A DNA stretch of 64,000 nt from JADFRG01 sp046759305 (GTDB lineage: Bacteria > Chloroflexota > Anaerolineae > Anaerolineales > E44-bin32): contig JBHIBY010000001.1 in assembly GCA_046759305.1 (NCBI GenBank), positions 1 to 64,000 on the forward strand, written 5' to 3'. This document shows, piece by piece, positions 25,068-34,665 of the stretch; the first letter of the stretch is position 1, and the number at the start of each line of letters is the position of its first letter. Position numbers and translations under genes: made by a program. The notes under the pieces were generated by a model. The model saw nothing but the letters and a program-made list of their open reading frames with translations. It was not told the DNA's origin and did not search any database.

Positions 25068-25175
25068 CGTGCAACCCTCCGGAAATCGACCGTTATTATA
25101 GCTGTGTGAGCGTATGGACAATTCATCCAGTGGGAACCATCCGTTGCTGAGGGAACAGGAGGCGAGCCAAATCTG

Positions 25176-26117
25176 ATGGAAGAGCAAATTATCGACTGGC
25201 TACTTGAGGGCGACGTCTCGATCCAATACCAGGCCTGGCGTGATCTCCTTGATCAAGAGCGGCCGGATCTGCGTGGACAAATTGCTACCGAGGGCTGGGG
25301 CGCGCGCTTTCTCAGCCTGCGCAACGACAATGGACATTGGGGGAGAGCCTACTACCAGCCGAAATGGATCTCCACCCACTACACGATCTTGGATCTCAAG
25401 AACCTTGGGATATCTCCAGCAGTGCCGGCGATCCACGAGACGCTGCGCGACGTTCTTGAGCACCAAAAAGGGCCTGACGGAGGGATCAATACGTCCCCTA
25501 CGATCAAGCAAAGTGACGTCTGCTTGAATGGTATGTTCCTCAACTTTGCTGCCTATTTCGAGATGTCAGTGGAATCGCTTCAGTCCATCGTCGATTTCAT
25601 TCTTAGCGAGCACATGAATGATGGGGGGTTCAACTGCGATGCCAGCCGGTGGGGTGCGGTGCACAGTTCGCTACACTCGACTCTATCGATTCTGGAAGGA
25701 ATCTTGGAGTTCACCGCAAACGGATATTCTTACCGGACTCCAGAGCTCCTTCAGGTTGCGGCGGCAGCAAGGGAATTTATTCTCCAGCATCGTCTCTATA
25801 AGTCCGACCGCACTGGTGAGATCATTGACAAGCGGATGCTGCTTCTCTCCTACCCTGCGCGCTGGTATTACGACATACTCCGCGCGCTAGATTACTTCCA
25901 ATGCGCGGGAGTCGAATTTGATCCAAGAATGCAGGACGCACTGGACGTATTGATCAAGAAGCGTCGCAAGGACGGCAAGTGGCCGGTGCAGGGAAAGCAT
26001 CCAGGTCAGACACACTTCGAGATGGAGCTCCCTCGTGAGCCGAGTCGTTGGAACACATTGCGCGCGTTGCGGGTACTGAAGCATTTTGATCTGATGACGC
26101 GACCCGGCGTGCGATAG
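25176..26117 (+). CDS. Alpha/alpha-toroid protein, prenyltransferase/squalene-cyclase-repeat-like
   Basis: The 313-residue soluble protein has repeated helix pairs with QW-like and DGGF/DGGI turns (GPDGGINTSP, MNDGGFNCDASRWGAVHSSLHSTLSILEGI, RKDGKWPVQG). This is the look of the alpha/alpha toroid fold shared by terpene cyclases and prenyltransferase beta subunits. The DXDD motif of a real cyclase is not seen, so enzymatic activity as squalene cyclase is unlikely. The start is ATG 25176 with AGGAGG 14 nt upstream. It is divergent from the acyl-CoA dehydrogenase. Confidence 0.7.
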   Translation: MEEQIIDWLLEGDVSIQYQAWRDLLDQERPDLRGQIATEGWGARFLSLRNDNGHWGRAYYQPKWISTHYTILDLKNLGISPAVPAIHETLRDVLEHQKGPDGGINTSPTIKQSDVCLNGMFLNFAAYFEMSVESLQSIVDFILSEHMNDGGFNCDASRWGAVHSSLHSTLSILEGILEFTANGYSYRTPELLQVAAAAREFILQHRLYKSDRTGEIIDKRMLLLSYPARWYYDILRALDYFQCAGVEFDPRMQDALDVLIKKRRKDGKWPVQGKHPGQTHFEMELPREPSRWNTLRALRVLKHFDLMTRPGVR

Positions 26118-26214
26118 TATCTCGTCGGCTCGCAATCTCCAACGCTGTTTGCCGTCATAGATCCGGCATGAAGCCCTCGGCAATCTGTCAAGGGCGTTGT
26201 ATTATCGTGCGACA

Positions 26215-27615
26215 ATGGAACTCTTTCGCAGGCGTGGGCTCCACGTTGCAGCCGTACTCATCCTCGTCGTGGCGCTCGGAGTCACCGCATATCCTGCCAG
26301 CTGGACCGAAAATCTCGAGGCAGCAAGCACGGCTATTCTCGCAGGGCGATTGGATCTCGCGCTGCCAGCCCTGGCGGATGCGATTGCGCTCGAGCCTGAG
26401 GTACCAGCACTGCACATGCGAGCAGCTCAGGGTGCACTTGCATCCGATGAAGCCAACCAAGCCATCGACTATCTGAGTCAGGTGCCCGGGAACGAGTCGC
26501 GCATCGAGTGTCTGGAGCTGGGTGTAAAGATTCGGGCTGGCCTTATTGAGGAGGCACTTGATCAGCTGGAGCGAGCACGCTGCCCAGACCAGGCAGTCCT
26601 ACTGCGAGAAGAAGCAAACCTGCTGTTCGCCGCGGGCGACTATCAGGAAGCCAAACAAATACTCGATGTATTGCAGATCTCGCTTCCTGCAACCCCAGAA
26701 GCCAGCGAAATGTTGGGGACACTAATTGCCGTGCACGACCCCGAAAATGCACTGAGTTTTCTAAGGCTAGCAATTGACCTCGACCCAGAAGGCGCAAGCC
26801 TGGCGTATGAGCTTATCAAAGCCATAGAATCTGCTCGAAGCGAGGAGAACGCCTCCTTTACACTCGCCCAGGTGGGTCAGACGCTTGCAAGGGCAGAAAT
26901 GTGGTCGCTGGCTGCCACCGCATTTGAGAATGCCTTGTTGCATGATCCCGACTATACGGAGGCAAGGGCGTACTACGGGCTGGCGTTGGATCGATCCGGT
27001 CAGGATGGCCTTTCGGAACTTGAGCGTGCTGCAGCCGAAGCGCCTCAGGCTTCGCTGCCCCGCGTGCTCCTTGGAAAACATTGGTTGATTAGTGGAGAGC
27101 CAATTCGTGCTGTAGAGGCATACGAACAGGCCGCCGTCCTTGCACCTGAGGATCCATTCGTCGCAGTGGATCTCGGGGCTGCGTATGCGGCCACGGGCGA
27201 CATGTCGGCCGCCCGCTTGGCCTATCTGTACGCTGCAAACCTTGCGCCGGACGATGCTGCTCTATGGTCGCTACTCGCCCAATTTTCACTGGACTATGAG
27301 ATTGACCTGGATGAGATCGGGTTGCCAGCCGCTCGCCAAGTGGTGATGCTCCAGCCACGGGATGCGGCTGCACTCGACCGACTTGGATTCACTCACTTCC
27401 TGCTTGGGAATTGGGTCCTGGCTGAGCGGTTTATTATGGAGGCCATACAAGTCGATAGCAGTTTGGCCAGCGCACAGTATCATCTGGGTCTGCTCCGGCT
27501 TGCTGCTGGAGATATCGCGGGGGGGCGCTCCGCACTTGCCTCCGCTACGGCGCTCGATCCTGATGGACGTCTCGGTAACCTCGCTCGACGCTCGCTTGAG
27601 AACCTAAACCCTTGA
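26215..27615 (+). CDS. Membrane-anchored tetratricopeptide-repeat protein
   Basis: The 466-residue protein has one N-terminal hydrophobic segment (about residues 9-28) and then a long run of TPR-like helix pairs. These show the A-x3-Y/L-G-x3-A spacing, for example around ALLHDPDYTEARAYYGLALD and SSLASAQYHLGLLRLAAGD. It is likely an exported scaffold held in the membrane by its signal anchor. I start at ATG 26215, six codons inside the longest frame. The next gene, a lipoprotein, begins 19 bp after its stop, so they are co-transcribed. Confidence 0.8.
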   Translation: MELFRRRGLHVAAVLILVVALGVTAYPASWTENLEAASTAILAGRLDLALPALADAIALEPEVPALHMRAAQGALASDEANQAIDYLSQVPGNESRIECLELGVKIRAGLIEEALDQLERARCPDQAVLLREEANLLFAAGDYQEAKQILDVLQISLPATPEASEMLGTLIAVHDPENALSFLRLAIDLDPEGASLAYELIKAIESARSEENASFTLAQVGQTLARAEMWSLAATAFENALLHDPDYTEARAYYGLALDRSGQDGLSELERAAAEAPQASLPRVLLGKHWLISGEPIRAVEAYEQAAVLAPEDPFVAVDLGAAYAATGDMSAARLAYLYAANLAPDDAALWSLLAQFSLDYEIDLDEIGLPAARQVVMLQPRDAAALDRLGFTHFLLGNWVLAERFIMEAIQVDSSLASAQYHLGLLRLAAGDIAGGRSALASATALDPDGRLGNLARRSLENLNP

Positions 27616-27634
27616 ACCCGTCCGACGGAAAAGC

Positions 27635-28276
27635 ATGAACCTATCTCGAGCGACTCTGCTAGTCTTGGGGTCGTTAGTGGCTGCCGCGTGTGGTGTGTCG
27701 TCGGATCCGGGAGAAGTCATCTTTCAGGACGATTTCTCGAGACCGGTTAGCGGTTGGGATCGATACTACGATTCGACCTATTCCTCTGATTATCACGAGG
27801 GAGGCTACCGGATACACGTTCTTGAATCGACTACCGATGCATGGGCGGTCCCTCATCTAGATCTGGCAGATGTACAGATTGAAGTAGATGCCACAAAGCT
27901 CGGTGGACCGGAGGACAACGTATACGGTGTGCTGTGTCGGTATCAGGATGCGCGCAATTTCTATTTCTTTCTGATATCTAGCGACGGGTACTCGGGAATT
28001 GGGGTGTACAAGGACGGTCGCCGCAGACTGCTTACTGATGAAAGCCTGCTCCCCTCTGAAGCTGTCAATCACGGTGAGACCCCTAATCACATTCGGGCCG
28101 ATTGCAGCGGATATCAACTACGACTATTGGTAAATGGAATTCTTGTCGCCGAGACGCAGGCTGCAGAATGGCCCAGTGGAGATGTGGGACTGATAGCGGG
28201 CACCTATGGGCAAGCCGGGACAGAGATTCTTTTCGACAACTTTTCTGTACTTCAGTCCGATCCCCAGACGCCATAA
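27635..28276 (+). CDS. Lipoprotein with concanavalin-like (LamG/DUF1080-type) domain
   Basis: The 213-residue protein has a lipoprotein signal (LGSLVAAAC, C19) and then a beta-sandwich. The sandwich starts VIFQDDFSRPVSGWDRY and ends GTEILFDNFSVLQ, as in the concanavalin-like families that Chloroflexota export in number. An Asn/Tyr-rich central part (ARNFYFFLISSDGYSGIGVYKDG) fits a carbohydrate-binding face, but the ligand is not known. It is co-directional with the TPR protein upstream. Confidence 0.75.
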   Translation: MNLSRATLLVLGSLVAAACGVSSDPGEVIFQDDFSRPVSGWDRYYDSTYSSDYHEGGYRIHVLESTTDAWAVPHLDLADVQIEVDATKLGGPEDNVYGVLCRYQDARNFYFFLISSDGYSGIGVYKDGRRRLLTDESLLPSEAVNHGETPNHIRADCSGYQLRLLVNGILVAETQAAEWPSGDVGLIAGTYGQAGTEILFDNFSVLQSDPQTP

Positions 28277-28380
28277 TGCCCAACAATCGAGCCCTGTCTG
28301 GCAAATTGATAGTTATGTTAGGTACAAAGCTTGAGATATAGCTCTGATTACCTTCCGGATCTCTGCGCCAACTGCTCATG

Positions 28381-28386
28381 TATAAT
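28381..28386 (+). promoter_or_regulatory. -10 TATAAT immediately before yqeY start
   Basis: A perfect TATAAT ends 6 nt before the ATG at 28393. Initiation 7 nt downstream falls on the ATG itself, implying leaderless mRNA for the yqeY-pgpH run. No clear -35 is visible. Confidence 0.55.
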
Positions 28387-28392
28387 CGCGGC

Positions 28393-28839
28393 ATGTTAAC
28401 GAAGGATGACCTCGAAGCGAGGCTGAAGGCTGCAATTCGAGGGGGTAGTGACCTCCACAAGCGTACGCTCCGGATGGTGCTTTCAGAATGGAAGCTTGCG
28501 GAAATTGAGCGCGGTGGCGAGCTAGACGAGACAGCCGCCATAGCGCTTCTTCAGAAGCAGGCCAAAGCTCGGCGTGAGGCGATCGCGGATGCTGAGAACG
28601 CTGGGCGGGCCGACATCGTAGATTCGACTCAGGAGGAACTGACCTACCTTGAAACATTCCTCCCCCAACCCCTTAGCCAGGCCGAGCTTGAGCAGCTGGC
28701 TCGAGAATCGATTCTGGAAACGGGCGCAACGGAGCCAGGGCAGATGGGCATAGTCATGAAGGACCTCATGCCTCGCCTCGGAGGCCGCGCGGAAGGCAAG
28801 CAAGCCAGCGAAGTGGTGCTTAGCTTGCTGGGCTCATAG
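28393..28839 (+). CDS. yqeY: GatB/YqeY domain protein
   Basis: The 148-residue protein matches the YqeY family. It has an N-terminal helical part with LHKRTLRMVLSEWKLAEIE, the linker YLETFLPQPLSQAELEQL and the C-terminal domain GQMGIVMKDLMPRLGGRAEGKQASEVV that resembles the tail of GatB. The role is not firmly known; it may bind tRNA or help amidotransferase chemistry. I use ATG 28393, not the in-frame ATG at 28378, because a TATAAT overlaps the latter. pgpH follows after 9 bp. Confidence 0.9.
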   Translation: MLTKDDLEARLKAAIRGGSDLHKRTLRMVLSEWKLAEIERGGELDETAAIALLQKQAKARREAIADAENAGRADIVDSTQEELTYLETFLPQPLSQAELEQLARESILETGATEPGQMGIVMKDLMPRLGGRAEGKQASEVVLSLLGS

Positions 28840-28848
28840 AGATCGACC

Positions 28849-31038
28849 ATGGATGATAGGCGCCTTACTTTTCGTCGCCGAATTTCCCGCACTTGGGAAG
28901 CTACTCAACTGTGGATCATTTTTGCTTTTGGCTTGATCGGAACTATTCTGGCCCTCTCAGCTAGCTCAGCTGAAAACGGATCAGCAGTCGCCCTGCAGAC
29001 TGGGGATGTAGCAGCGCAGGATGTACTGGCGCCCCATGAGCTAAGTTATGAGAGTTCCGTATTGACGGATCAGGCTAGGACCGCGGCAGAACAAGCAGTG
29101 GCGGAAATCTTCGATCCTCCAAATAGCGCAATTGCCAGACTTCAACTTGAACGCCTCACAGCTACGCTTAACTTCATCTCTTCGGTTCGAGCCGATGGTT
29201 TTGCCACCACGGAGGAACGCCTGCAAGATGTAATGTCGATGGAAGATCTGCAGCTGGACCCACCGATGGCCGAGGCGATCTTGGATCTACCAGCTTCACG
29301 CTGGGAAGCAGTCCGGCTCGAGTCATTGTCCGTCCTGGAGCAGGTCATGCGAGGCGAAATCCGAGAAGACCGCGTGGTTGACGCCTCGCGAGGGATTCGT
29401 ACATTGATCAGCTTTGGAATGGCTGAAGAGCAGGCTCAACTCGTGGAAGAACTCGTGGGTGCATTTGTTGTAGCGAACGCGCTCCTCAACGAGGAAGAGA
29501 CCGCAGCTGCCCGCACATCGGCCCGAGATGCTGTGGCTCCGGTCACCCGCTCCTTTGCCCCAGGGCAGATTATCGTCGCCCGTGGAGATCCGGTTTCCGC
29601 GATCGATTTGGAGGCGCTGAAGTCGTTTGACTTAATAGAACCTCCGAGTCGATTGCAGGATCTGGCTTTGCTCGCTTTACTGGTAACACTTCTGGGCAGC
29701 GCGGTTGCCCTCTTCGCTTACCGTTTCAATCCTGAAATGATGCAGAATGTGCGCATCTCCTGGGTCAACGCCGCACTCTTTGTGATCACCTCCTTGGGGC
29801 TGGGATATGCGGTGTCGGGCCAGTCCGTACTGCCTTACTTCTTCCCTGCCGCTACCTTGCCGATGCTATTTGCGATCCTGGTGGGTCCAGGCATGGGTGT
29901 CATGTCGGCACTGGCGCTCGGTGCGCTGGCAGGTTACCTGGGACTTCGGGGATTGGAAATCGCGCTTTACTTCATGCTGAGCGGCGCGCTTGGAGCCTTG
30001 GCAATTGGTCGTGCTGAGCGTTTAGGGATCTTCGCTTGGGCCGGCCTGGTTGCTAGCCTGGCTGCGATCTCCGTGGTTGTTATCTTTCGAGTTCCGGATC
30101 CAGCGGTGGACATCGTTGAGAAAGCCCGCGTGGTGGGTGGCGCTCTGGTCACCGGTATTCTCTCCGCCGGTTTGGCCTTCGGCGTGCTACTGCTCATCGG
30201 AAGCACACTACGAATCACGACGAATATTCAACTCATCGAAATTTCGCGTCCAGACCATCCTCTGCTGCAACTGCTGCTACGGACCGCACCCGGCACATAT
30301 CAGCACAGTCTTCAAGTGGCCAACTTAGCGGAGCAAGCGACAAGGGCAATCGGTGCCAACGCGCTGCTCACGCGGGTGGGCTGCCTCTATCACGACGTTG
30401 GCAAGACGGAGCGCCCGCAATTTTTCATCGAGAATCAGCTTTCAGGACAGAACATCCACGAGCAAATGGATCCCGCGACCAGCGCCAGCATGATCATCGC
30501 TCATGTTACGGATGGCCTCGAATTAGCCCGAAAACACAGGCTACCAAGTGTGGTGACCGACTTCATTCTCGAGCATCATGGAACCATGCGCACCGATTAC
30601 CAGTATCACCTGGCCCTGAAGACCGCGGGTGACGACCCGGATAGCGTAGATCCACGTGACTTCACGTATCCCGGTCCCCGACCTCGTTCTAGAGAGACCG
30701 CCATTCTGATGCTCGCGGATGGAGTAGAAGCCAAAATCCGATCCGACAAGCCGGGCGACGAGGCCTCGCTGGATGAATCAGTTGCTTGGGTCATCGAAGA
30801 CCGGCTTTCCAAGAAACAGTTGGCCCGCACAGATTTGACTCTGAAGAATTTGGACACCATTCGCAGATCCTTTGTTAAGACCCTTCGCAGCATTTACCAC
30901 CCACGAATTCGTTACCCGGAGGCGGCGGATCCACAACTTGAAGAGCCCGCCGCACCTGTACCTGTGGTCACGGATCCAAGCGATGCTGAATTGCAGGAGA
31001 CTGAAACAGCTGCCACGGCCGAACCCAAAGAGGCTTGA
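28849..31038 (+). CDS. pgpH: PgpH-type HD-domain 7TM phosphodiesterase
   Basis: The 729-residue protein has an N-terminal membrane helix (about 20-40), a large extracellular 7TMR-HDED domain and about seven membrane helices (about 270-460). A cytosolic HD domain follows, with the histidine of TYQHSLQVANLAEQA and CLYHDVGKTERP. The C-terminal tail is acidic. PgpH proteins hydrolyse the second messenger c-di-AMP. The gene sits between yqeY and ybeY; the usual phoH and era neighbours are absent here. Confidence 0.92.
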   Translation: MDDRRLTFRRRISRTWEATQLWIIFAFGLIGTILALSASSAENGSAVALQTGDVAAQDVLAPHELSYESSVLTDQARTAAEQAVAEIFDPPNSAIARLQLERLTATLNFISSVRADGFATTEERLQDVMSMEDLQLDPPMAEAILDLPASRWEAVRLESLSVLEQVMRGEIREDRVVDASRGIRTLISFGMAEEQAQLVEELVGAFVVANALLNEEETAAARTSARDAVAPVTRSFAPGQIIVARGDPVSAIDLEALKSFDLIEPPSRLQDLALLALLVTLLGSAVALFAYRFNPEMMQNVRISWVNAALFVITSLGLGYAVSGQSVLPYFFPAATLPMLFAILVGPGMGVMSALALGALAGYLGLRGLEIALYFMLSGALGALAIGRAERLGIFAWAGLVASLAAISVVVIFRVPDPAVDIVEKARVVGGALVTGILSAGLAFGVLLLIGSTLRITTNIQLIEISRPDHPLLQLLLRTAPGTYQHSLQVANLAEQATRAIGANALLTRVGCLYHDVGKTERPQFFIENQLSGQNIHEQMDPATSASMIIAHVTDGLELARKHRLPSVVTDFILEHHGTMRTDYQYHLALKTAGDDPDSVDPRDFTYPGPRPRSRETAILMLADGVEAKIRSDKPGDEASLDESVAWVIEDRLSKKQLARTDLTLKNLDTIRRSFVKTLRSIYHPRIRYPEAADPQLEEPAAPVPVVTDPSDAELQETETAATAEPKEA

Positions 31039-31081
31039 CGCCTTAGGTCACTCGTCATTACGATTCCAAGGTGAGGATTGG

Positions 31082-31540
31082 ATGAGCACAGAAGTACAGG
31101 TTCAAGGAGGCCCCTACGGAGCTGGCTTCGATCAATCCATCATCGCGGCTGCCGAGGCTACTCTCCAGGATCAGAAGGTTGATTCTGGAACGCTAACGGT
31201 TGTTCTCACAGATGAGCCTGGGATCTGCGAATACAACCTTCGCTATGCCGGGATCAACCAGCCCACGGACGTGCTTTCGTTTCCGGGAGGCGAGACTGAT
31301 CCTGAGACCGGCGCAGAATACCTTGGAGACGTGATCGTTTGCCCACCGATAGCCCTGACGGGCGCTGCGATGGGACGGCACGCTTTACTAAATGAGCTGT
31401 GTCTGCTGACCGTGCATGGCGTGCTTCATCTACTCAGTCATGATCATGACAATGAAGAAAGCTACAAGCGGATGTTCGATGCACAAGAGCGAATCTTGCA
31501 GCGCCTGGGCGACCCGATCGAGGGCACTTCAGATCGATAG
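31082..31540 (+). CDS. ybeY: Endoribonuclease YbeY (rRNA maturation factor)
   Basis: The 152-residue protein has the zinc motif HGVLHLLSHDHDN (H3 pattern) and the preceding NLRYAGINQPTDVLSFP segment of YbeY. It acts in 16S rRNA 3'-end processing and ribosome quality control. The start is ATG 31082, with GAGG in front; the longer open frame upstream lies inside pgpH and is not used. It precedes dgkA, the common order in Firmicutes-like and Chloroflexota genomes. Confidence 0.95.
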   Translation: MSTEVQVQGGPYGAGFDQSIIAAAEATLQDQKVDSGTLTVVLTDEPGICEYNLRYAGINQPTDVLSFPGGETDPETGAEYLGDVIVCPPIALTGAAMGRHALLNELCLLTVHGVLHLLSHDHDNEESYKRMFDAQERILQRLGDPIEGTSDR

Positions 31541-31593
31541 ACCATTCATGGGTACCCTATTTCGAATTGCACGCCCAAGATAGCGGACATTTC

Positions 31594-31956
31594 ATGCCCC
31601 TCCTCGTCAGGTCGTTCCGTGATGCCTTCTCGGGGATATCTTATGTGTTGCGTACCCAACGAAACGCTCGAATTCACCTGGCCGCCACAATCGCCTTGCT
31701 CCTGTTTGGCGCATGGCTTCGGCTTGAAATCGCGCAGTGGATTCCGCTGATCATAGCAGCCGGGCTTGTGTGGACGGCTGAGTTCATCAATACAGCCATC
31801 GAAGCTGCAGTCGATCTCAGCAGCCCAAGGGAGAATCCGTTGGCGGGTATCGCTAAAGACGTGAGCGCGGGTGCGGTCTTGCTCGCTGCCCTGGCGGCGG
31901 TATTGGTCGGCATCATGATCCTGGGCCCAGCGATGGTCTCTCGGTTGCTTTCATGA
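31594..31956 (+). CDS. dgkA: Diacylglycerol/undecaprenol kinase, DgkA family
   Basis: This is a 120-residue membrane protein with three hydrophobic helices. It has the DgkA signatures: ARIHLAATIALL, then EFINTAIEAAVDL holding the catalytic Glu region, then AKDVSAGAVLLAALAAV. In Gram-positive-type bacteria the enzyme mainly phosphorylates undecaprenol, feeding envelope synthesis. I begin at ATG 31594; a TTG nine codons upstream is the longer alternative. It follows ybeY by 53 bp. Confidence 0.92.
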   Translation: MPLLVRSFRDAFSGISYVLRTQRNARIHLAATIALLLFGAWLRLEIAQWIPLIIAAGLVWTAEFINTAIEAAVDLSSPRENPLAGIAKDVSAGAVLLAALAAVLVGIMILGPAMVSRLLS

Positions 31957-32074
31957 CTTTTAGGTCAGTTTCGGCTATCTTGGCAGGCCCCCAAAAGCTC
32001 TCATTGCAACTGACCATTCGATATGTCATAATCCTCGATTGCCACTCCGTGGCTATGGTTCAGCGCGCAAACTC

Positions 32075-34639
32075 ATGACAGAAGACGTACGCGAGATGCA
32101 GAGCAACTTGTATCGCGCTGCTACAACCTCCTTCGATTTTGACAATCCCAGCGAAGCGCTGAGCGAGCTTCTCGCGATGGCCAGCCAGCTGACTGGGGCG
32201 GACCGCGCCGCACTATATGAATTTGATGAGGCGAGTTCGGGCTTCACGCCTCGTTTGGCGGAGGGTATCGCGGTCAGCGAGCTCGGCCGCCTCTCCTCAA
32301 CTGCTGAGCACCCTGTGCTTAGAGAAGTGATCTCTAGCCTTCGCGCCGTGGCAACCGACGGAACAGCTGGCTCAATGGGATTGCCCCTCGCGCCGGGTTC
32401 AGTTGCCTGCGCGCCGTGCTTTACAGGGGGCAACACCTTTGGCTTGATGTTCATTTCTAACGACCGTGGAGAGCCATTTACTGAAGAGGATCTATCCACG
32501 CTCGAAGTATTGGCTGCCCGCACGGCTGAGGTTTTAGCATTTGCGCGCCAGACCGCGAGCCAGAATTATCTCTTCCATAAGCTTTCGCTCTTGTATCAAG
32601 CCAGTCATTCGATCACGGGCACTCACGAGCGGGACGAGGCGATACGTCAGATGGCTGCGCACATGCTGAAGGCTTCCACAGCCAGCATATGTGAGGTCCA
32701 GGTACTCGAAGACGGTATGGAGCGCACGAGCCGGTTCCAGCAACCACTGGGGCAGTCTGTTCCGCACACGATTGTTACGGATGGACCCATTACGGTTCCG
32801 GACTATCCAATTCATGAGAAGGTGCTGAGCGAGCTGATGCCCGCCACCATCAGCCTTCAGCCGCCAATTGGCTCGGGAGAGGACCTGGCCCTGCTCCAAT
32901 CCGAGGGATACACCGCGGCAGCAGTGTTTCCGCTTGCAGTTGGCAATGATCCACTGGGATTGGTACGCATCCTTTATGAGCAGCCGGGTCGGCAAATCGG
33001 GGAACAGGAAATGGAACTGGCCCAAGCCATCGTTAATATCGGTGCGATTGGGCTACAGGACGCGATCCACCTTGAGACCGCCGAATCACGGGCCAGCCAA
33101 CTCCAGGTCCTAAGTGAAATCGGTCGAGAAATGACTTCAACCCTCGACCTGGAAGCAGCGCTAGAAAACTCCATGAGGTACGCGCAGGAAATGCTTCAAG
33201 CAGAAGCCTGTGTACTCTTTCTTATGGATGAAGGCGGCAAGGAGCTCGTCCTGAAGGCCAGCGGTGGGCGCTTCATGCGCGTGAAAGACGTGGCCATTCG
33301 ACTGGAGGAGGGCATTGCGGGTTGGGTCGCCCGAAACAAAGCGCCCTTGATCGTCAATGACGTACGTACAAATCCCCTTTATCACAGCGCCATCGATGCG
33401 CAAACCGGCATGCTGACTGCCTCCGTTCTCTGCGTACCACTAGAGACGCGCGGCGAGATACTGGGCGTGATCGAAGCGATCAACAACCCGCGTGGCGCCT
33501 TCAACAAGACCGATCAGCAAATGCTCTCCTCTGTGGCCTCCTGGGCTGCGATTGCGCTGGACAATGCCAACCTCTTCCAACGCGTTGCGGAAGAGCGAAG
33601 TCGCCTGGAAGCCACACTGGTTGAGACCGCAGACGCGGTGGTGCTTACCACTTTGTCTGGGCATGTCATCCTGATCAATAAGGCTGCCGCGCAGGCATTC
33701 CGTATCAACGCTGAGAAAGCTGTAGGGCGCCCAGCGGATGACATTTTCTTCGGACACCCGCTTGGCGATGCGCTGATGAGCCAGACCATCGAGCTGCCAA
33801 CCACATTGGAAGTCACCACGCCCACGGAACGCACGCTTTACGCAACTATCAGCGAAGTGACTGACGTGGGTCGCGTTGCCGTAATGCAGGACATTACGGC
33901 TCTCAAGCAGATCGATAATATGCGTGCCCAGCTCTTGGGTACAGCGGCGCACGACTTGAAGAACCCGCTCAATGCCATCCGACTTGGAGCCGATCTACTT
34001 GCGGACGCGCCCTTCAGCGAACAACAGCGCAAGGCGCTGAACATGATGCATCGGGCGACCGACAGTATGACCAGCTTGATCACTGGGCTGCTGGAAACCA
34101 TTCGCGTCGAGTCGACAGCCAATATCCTGTTCGAGCCGACCAATATCAACGATCTGATTCGGCGCGCCATTGAGGACCTTCGTCCACTGGCCGACGCGCA
34201 AAAACACACCATCAAATACAACCCGCCAGAGGAATCGCTGCTGATCATGGGTGATCCCAATCGACTCAACTCGGTCATGAGCAACTTGTTAAGCAATGCC
34301 ATCAAATTTACCGACCCCGGTGGAAAGATTGATGTCATTCTGTATTGGGACGACGATGAGATTACGGTTGGTGTCAAAGACAACGGTCCCGGTATTCCGG
34401 AAGAAGAGCTTCCGCGCGTATTTGAGCACCTGTTTCGCGGCCGCGCCGCGGTGCGTGATCCCAACCACCCTATCGATGGAACCGGTCTAGGATTGGCACT
34501 CGCTAAAACCGTTATCGAACAGCACGGCGGCCGCCTTTGGGTAGAAAGCGAAGAGGGCGAGGGCAGCTCTTTCAAGTTTGCCCTGCCGCGCGAAGCAACC
34601 CCCAAGACCGGCTCCCTCAGGCCGGACGACGAACGGTAG
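32075..34639 (+). CDS. Sensor histidine kinase with GAF domains and PAS domain
   Basis: This is an 854-residue cytosolic-looking kinase with no membrane helix. Three GAF-like domains (about 10-165, 185-335 and 355-510) come before a PAS domain (about 525-625). A HisKA dimerisation helix follows with the phospho-acceptor in AAHDLKNPLNAIRLG. The HATPase domain has the N box (MSNLLSNAIKF), G1 (DNGPGIPEEELP) and G2 (GTGLGLALAKTVIEQHGG). The input may be a small ligand or redox signal. No response regulator gene is beside it. The start is ATG 32075; ATG 32096 is an alternative. A terminator follows. Confidence 0.9.
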   Translation: MTEDVREMQSNLYRAATTSFDFDNPSEALSELLAMASQLTGADRAALYEFDEASSGFTPRLAEGIAVSELGRLSSTAEHPVLREVISSLRAVATDGTAGSMGLPLAPGSVACAPCFTGGNTFGLMFISNDRGEPFTEEDLSTLEVLAARTAEVLAFARQTASQNYLFHKLSLLYQASHSITGTHERDEAIRQMAAHMLKASTASICEVQVLEDGMERTSRFQQPLGQSVPHTIVTDGPITVPDYPIHEKVLSELMPATISLQPPIGSGEDLALLQSEGYTAAAVFPLAVGNDPLGLVRILYEQPGRQIGEQEMELAQAIVNIGAIGLQDAIHLETAESRASQLQVLSEIGREMTSTLDLEAALENSMRYAQEMLQAEACVLFLMDEGGKELVLKASGGRFMRVKDVAIRLEEGIAGWVARNKAPLIVNDVRTNPLYHSAIDAQTGMLTASVLCVPLETRGEILGVIEAINNPRGAFNKTDQQMLSSVASWAAIALDNANLFQRVAEERSRLEATLVETADAVVLTTLSGHVILINKAAAQAFRINAEKAVGRPADDIFFGHPLGDALMSQTIELPTTLEVTTPTERTLYATISEVTDVGRVAVMQDITALKQIDNMRAQLLGTAAHDLKNPLNAIRLGADLLADAPFSEQQRKALNMMHRATDSMTSLITGLLETIRVESTANILFEPTNINDLIRRAIEDLRPLADAQKHTIKYNPPEESLLIMGDPNRLNSVMSNLLSNAIKFTDPGGKIDVILYWDDDEITVGVKDNGPGIPEEELPRVFEHLFRGRAAVRDPNHPIDGTGLGLALAKTVIEQHGGRLWVESEEGEGSSFKFALPREATPKTGSLRPDDER

Positions 34640-34665
34640 GCTTCTCAACTCAAATAGACATCATC

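Noticed and set aside
33838..34605. 255-codon minus-strand frame inside the histidine kinase
   Set aside because: It lies opposite the HisKA/HATPase region and is low-complexity, rich in Ser, Arg and Leu. The plus-strand kinase motifs are complete.
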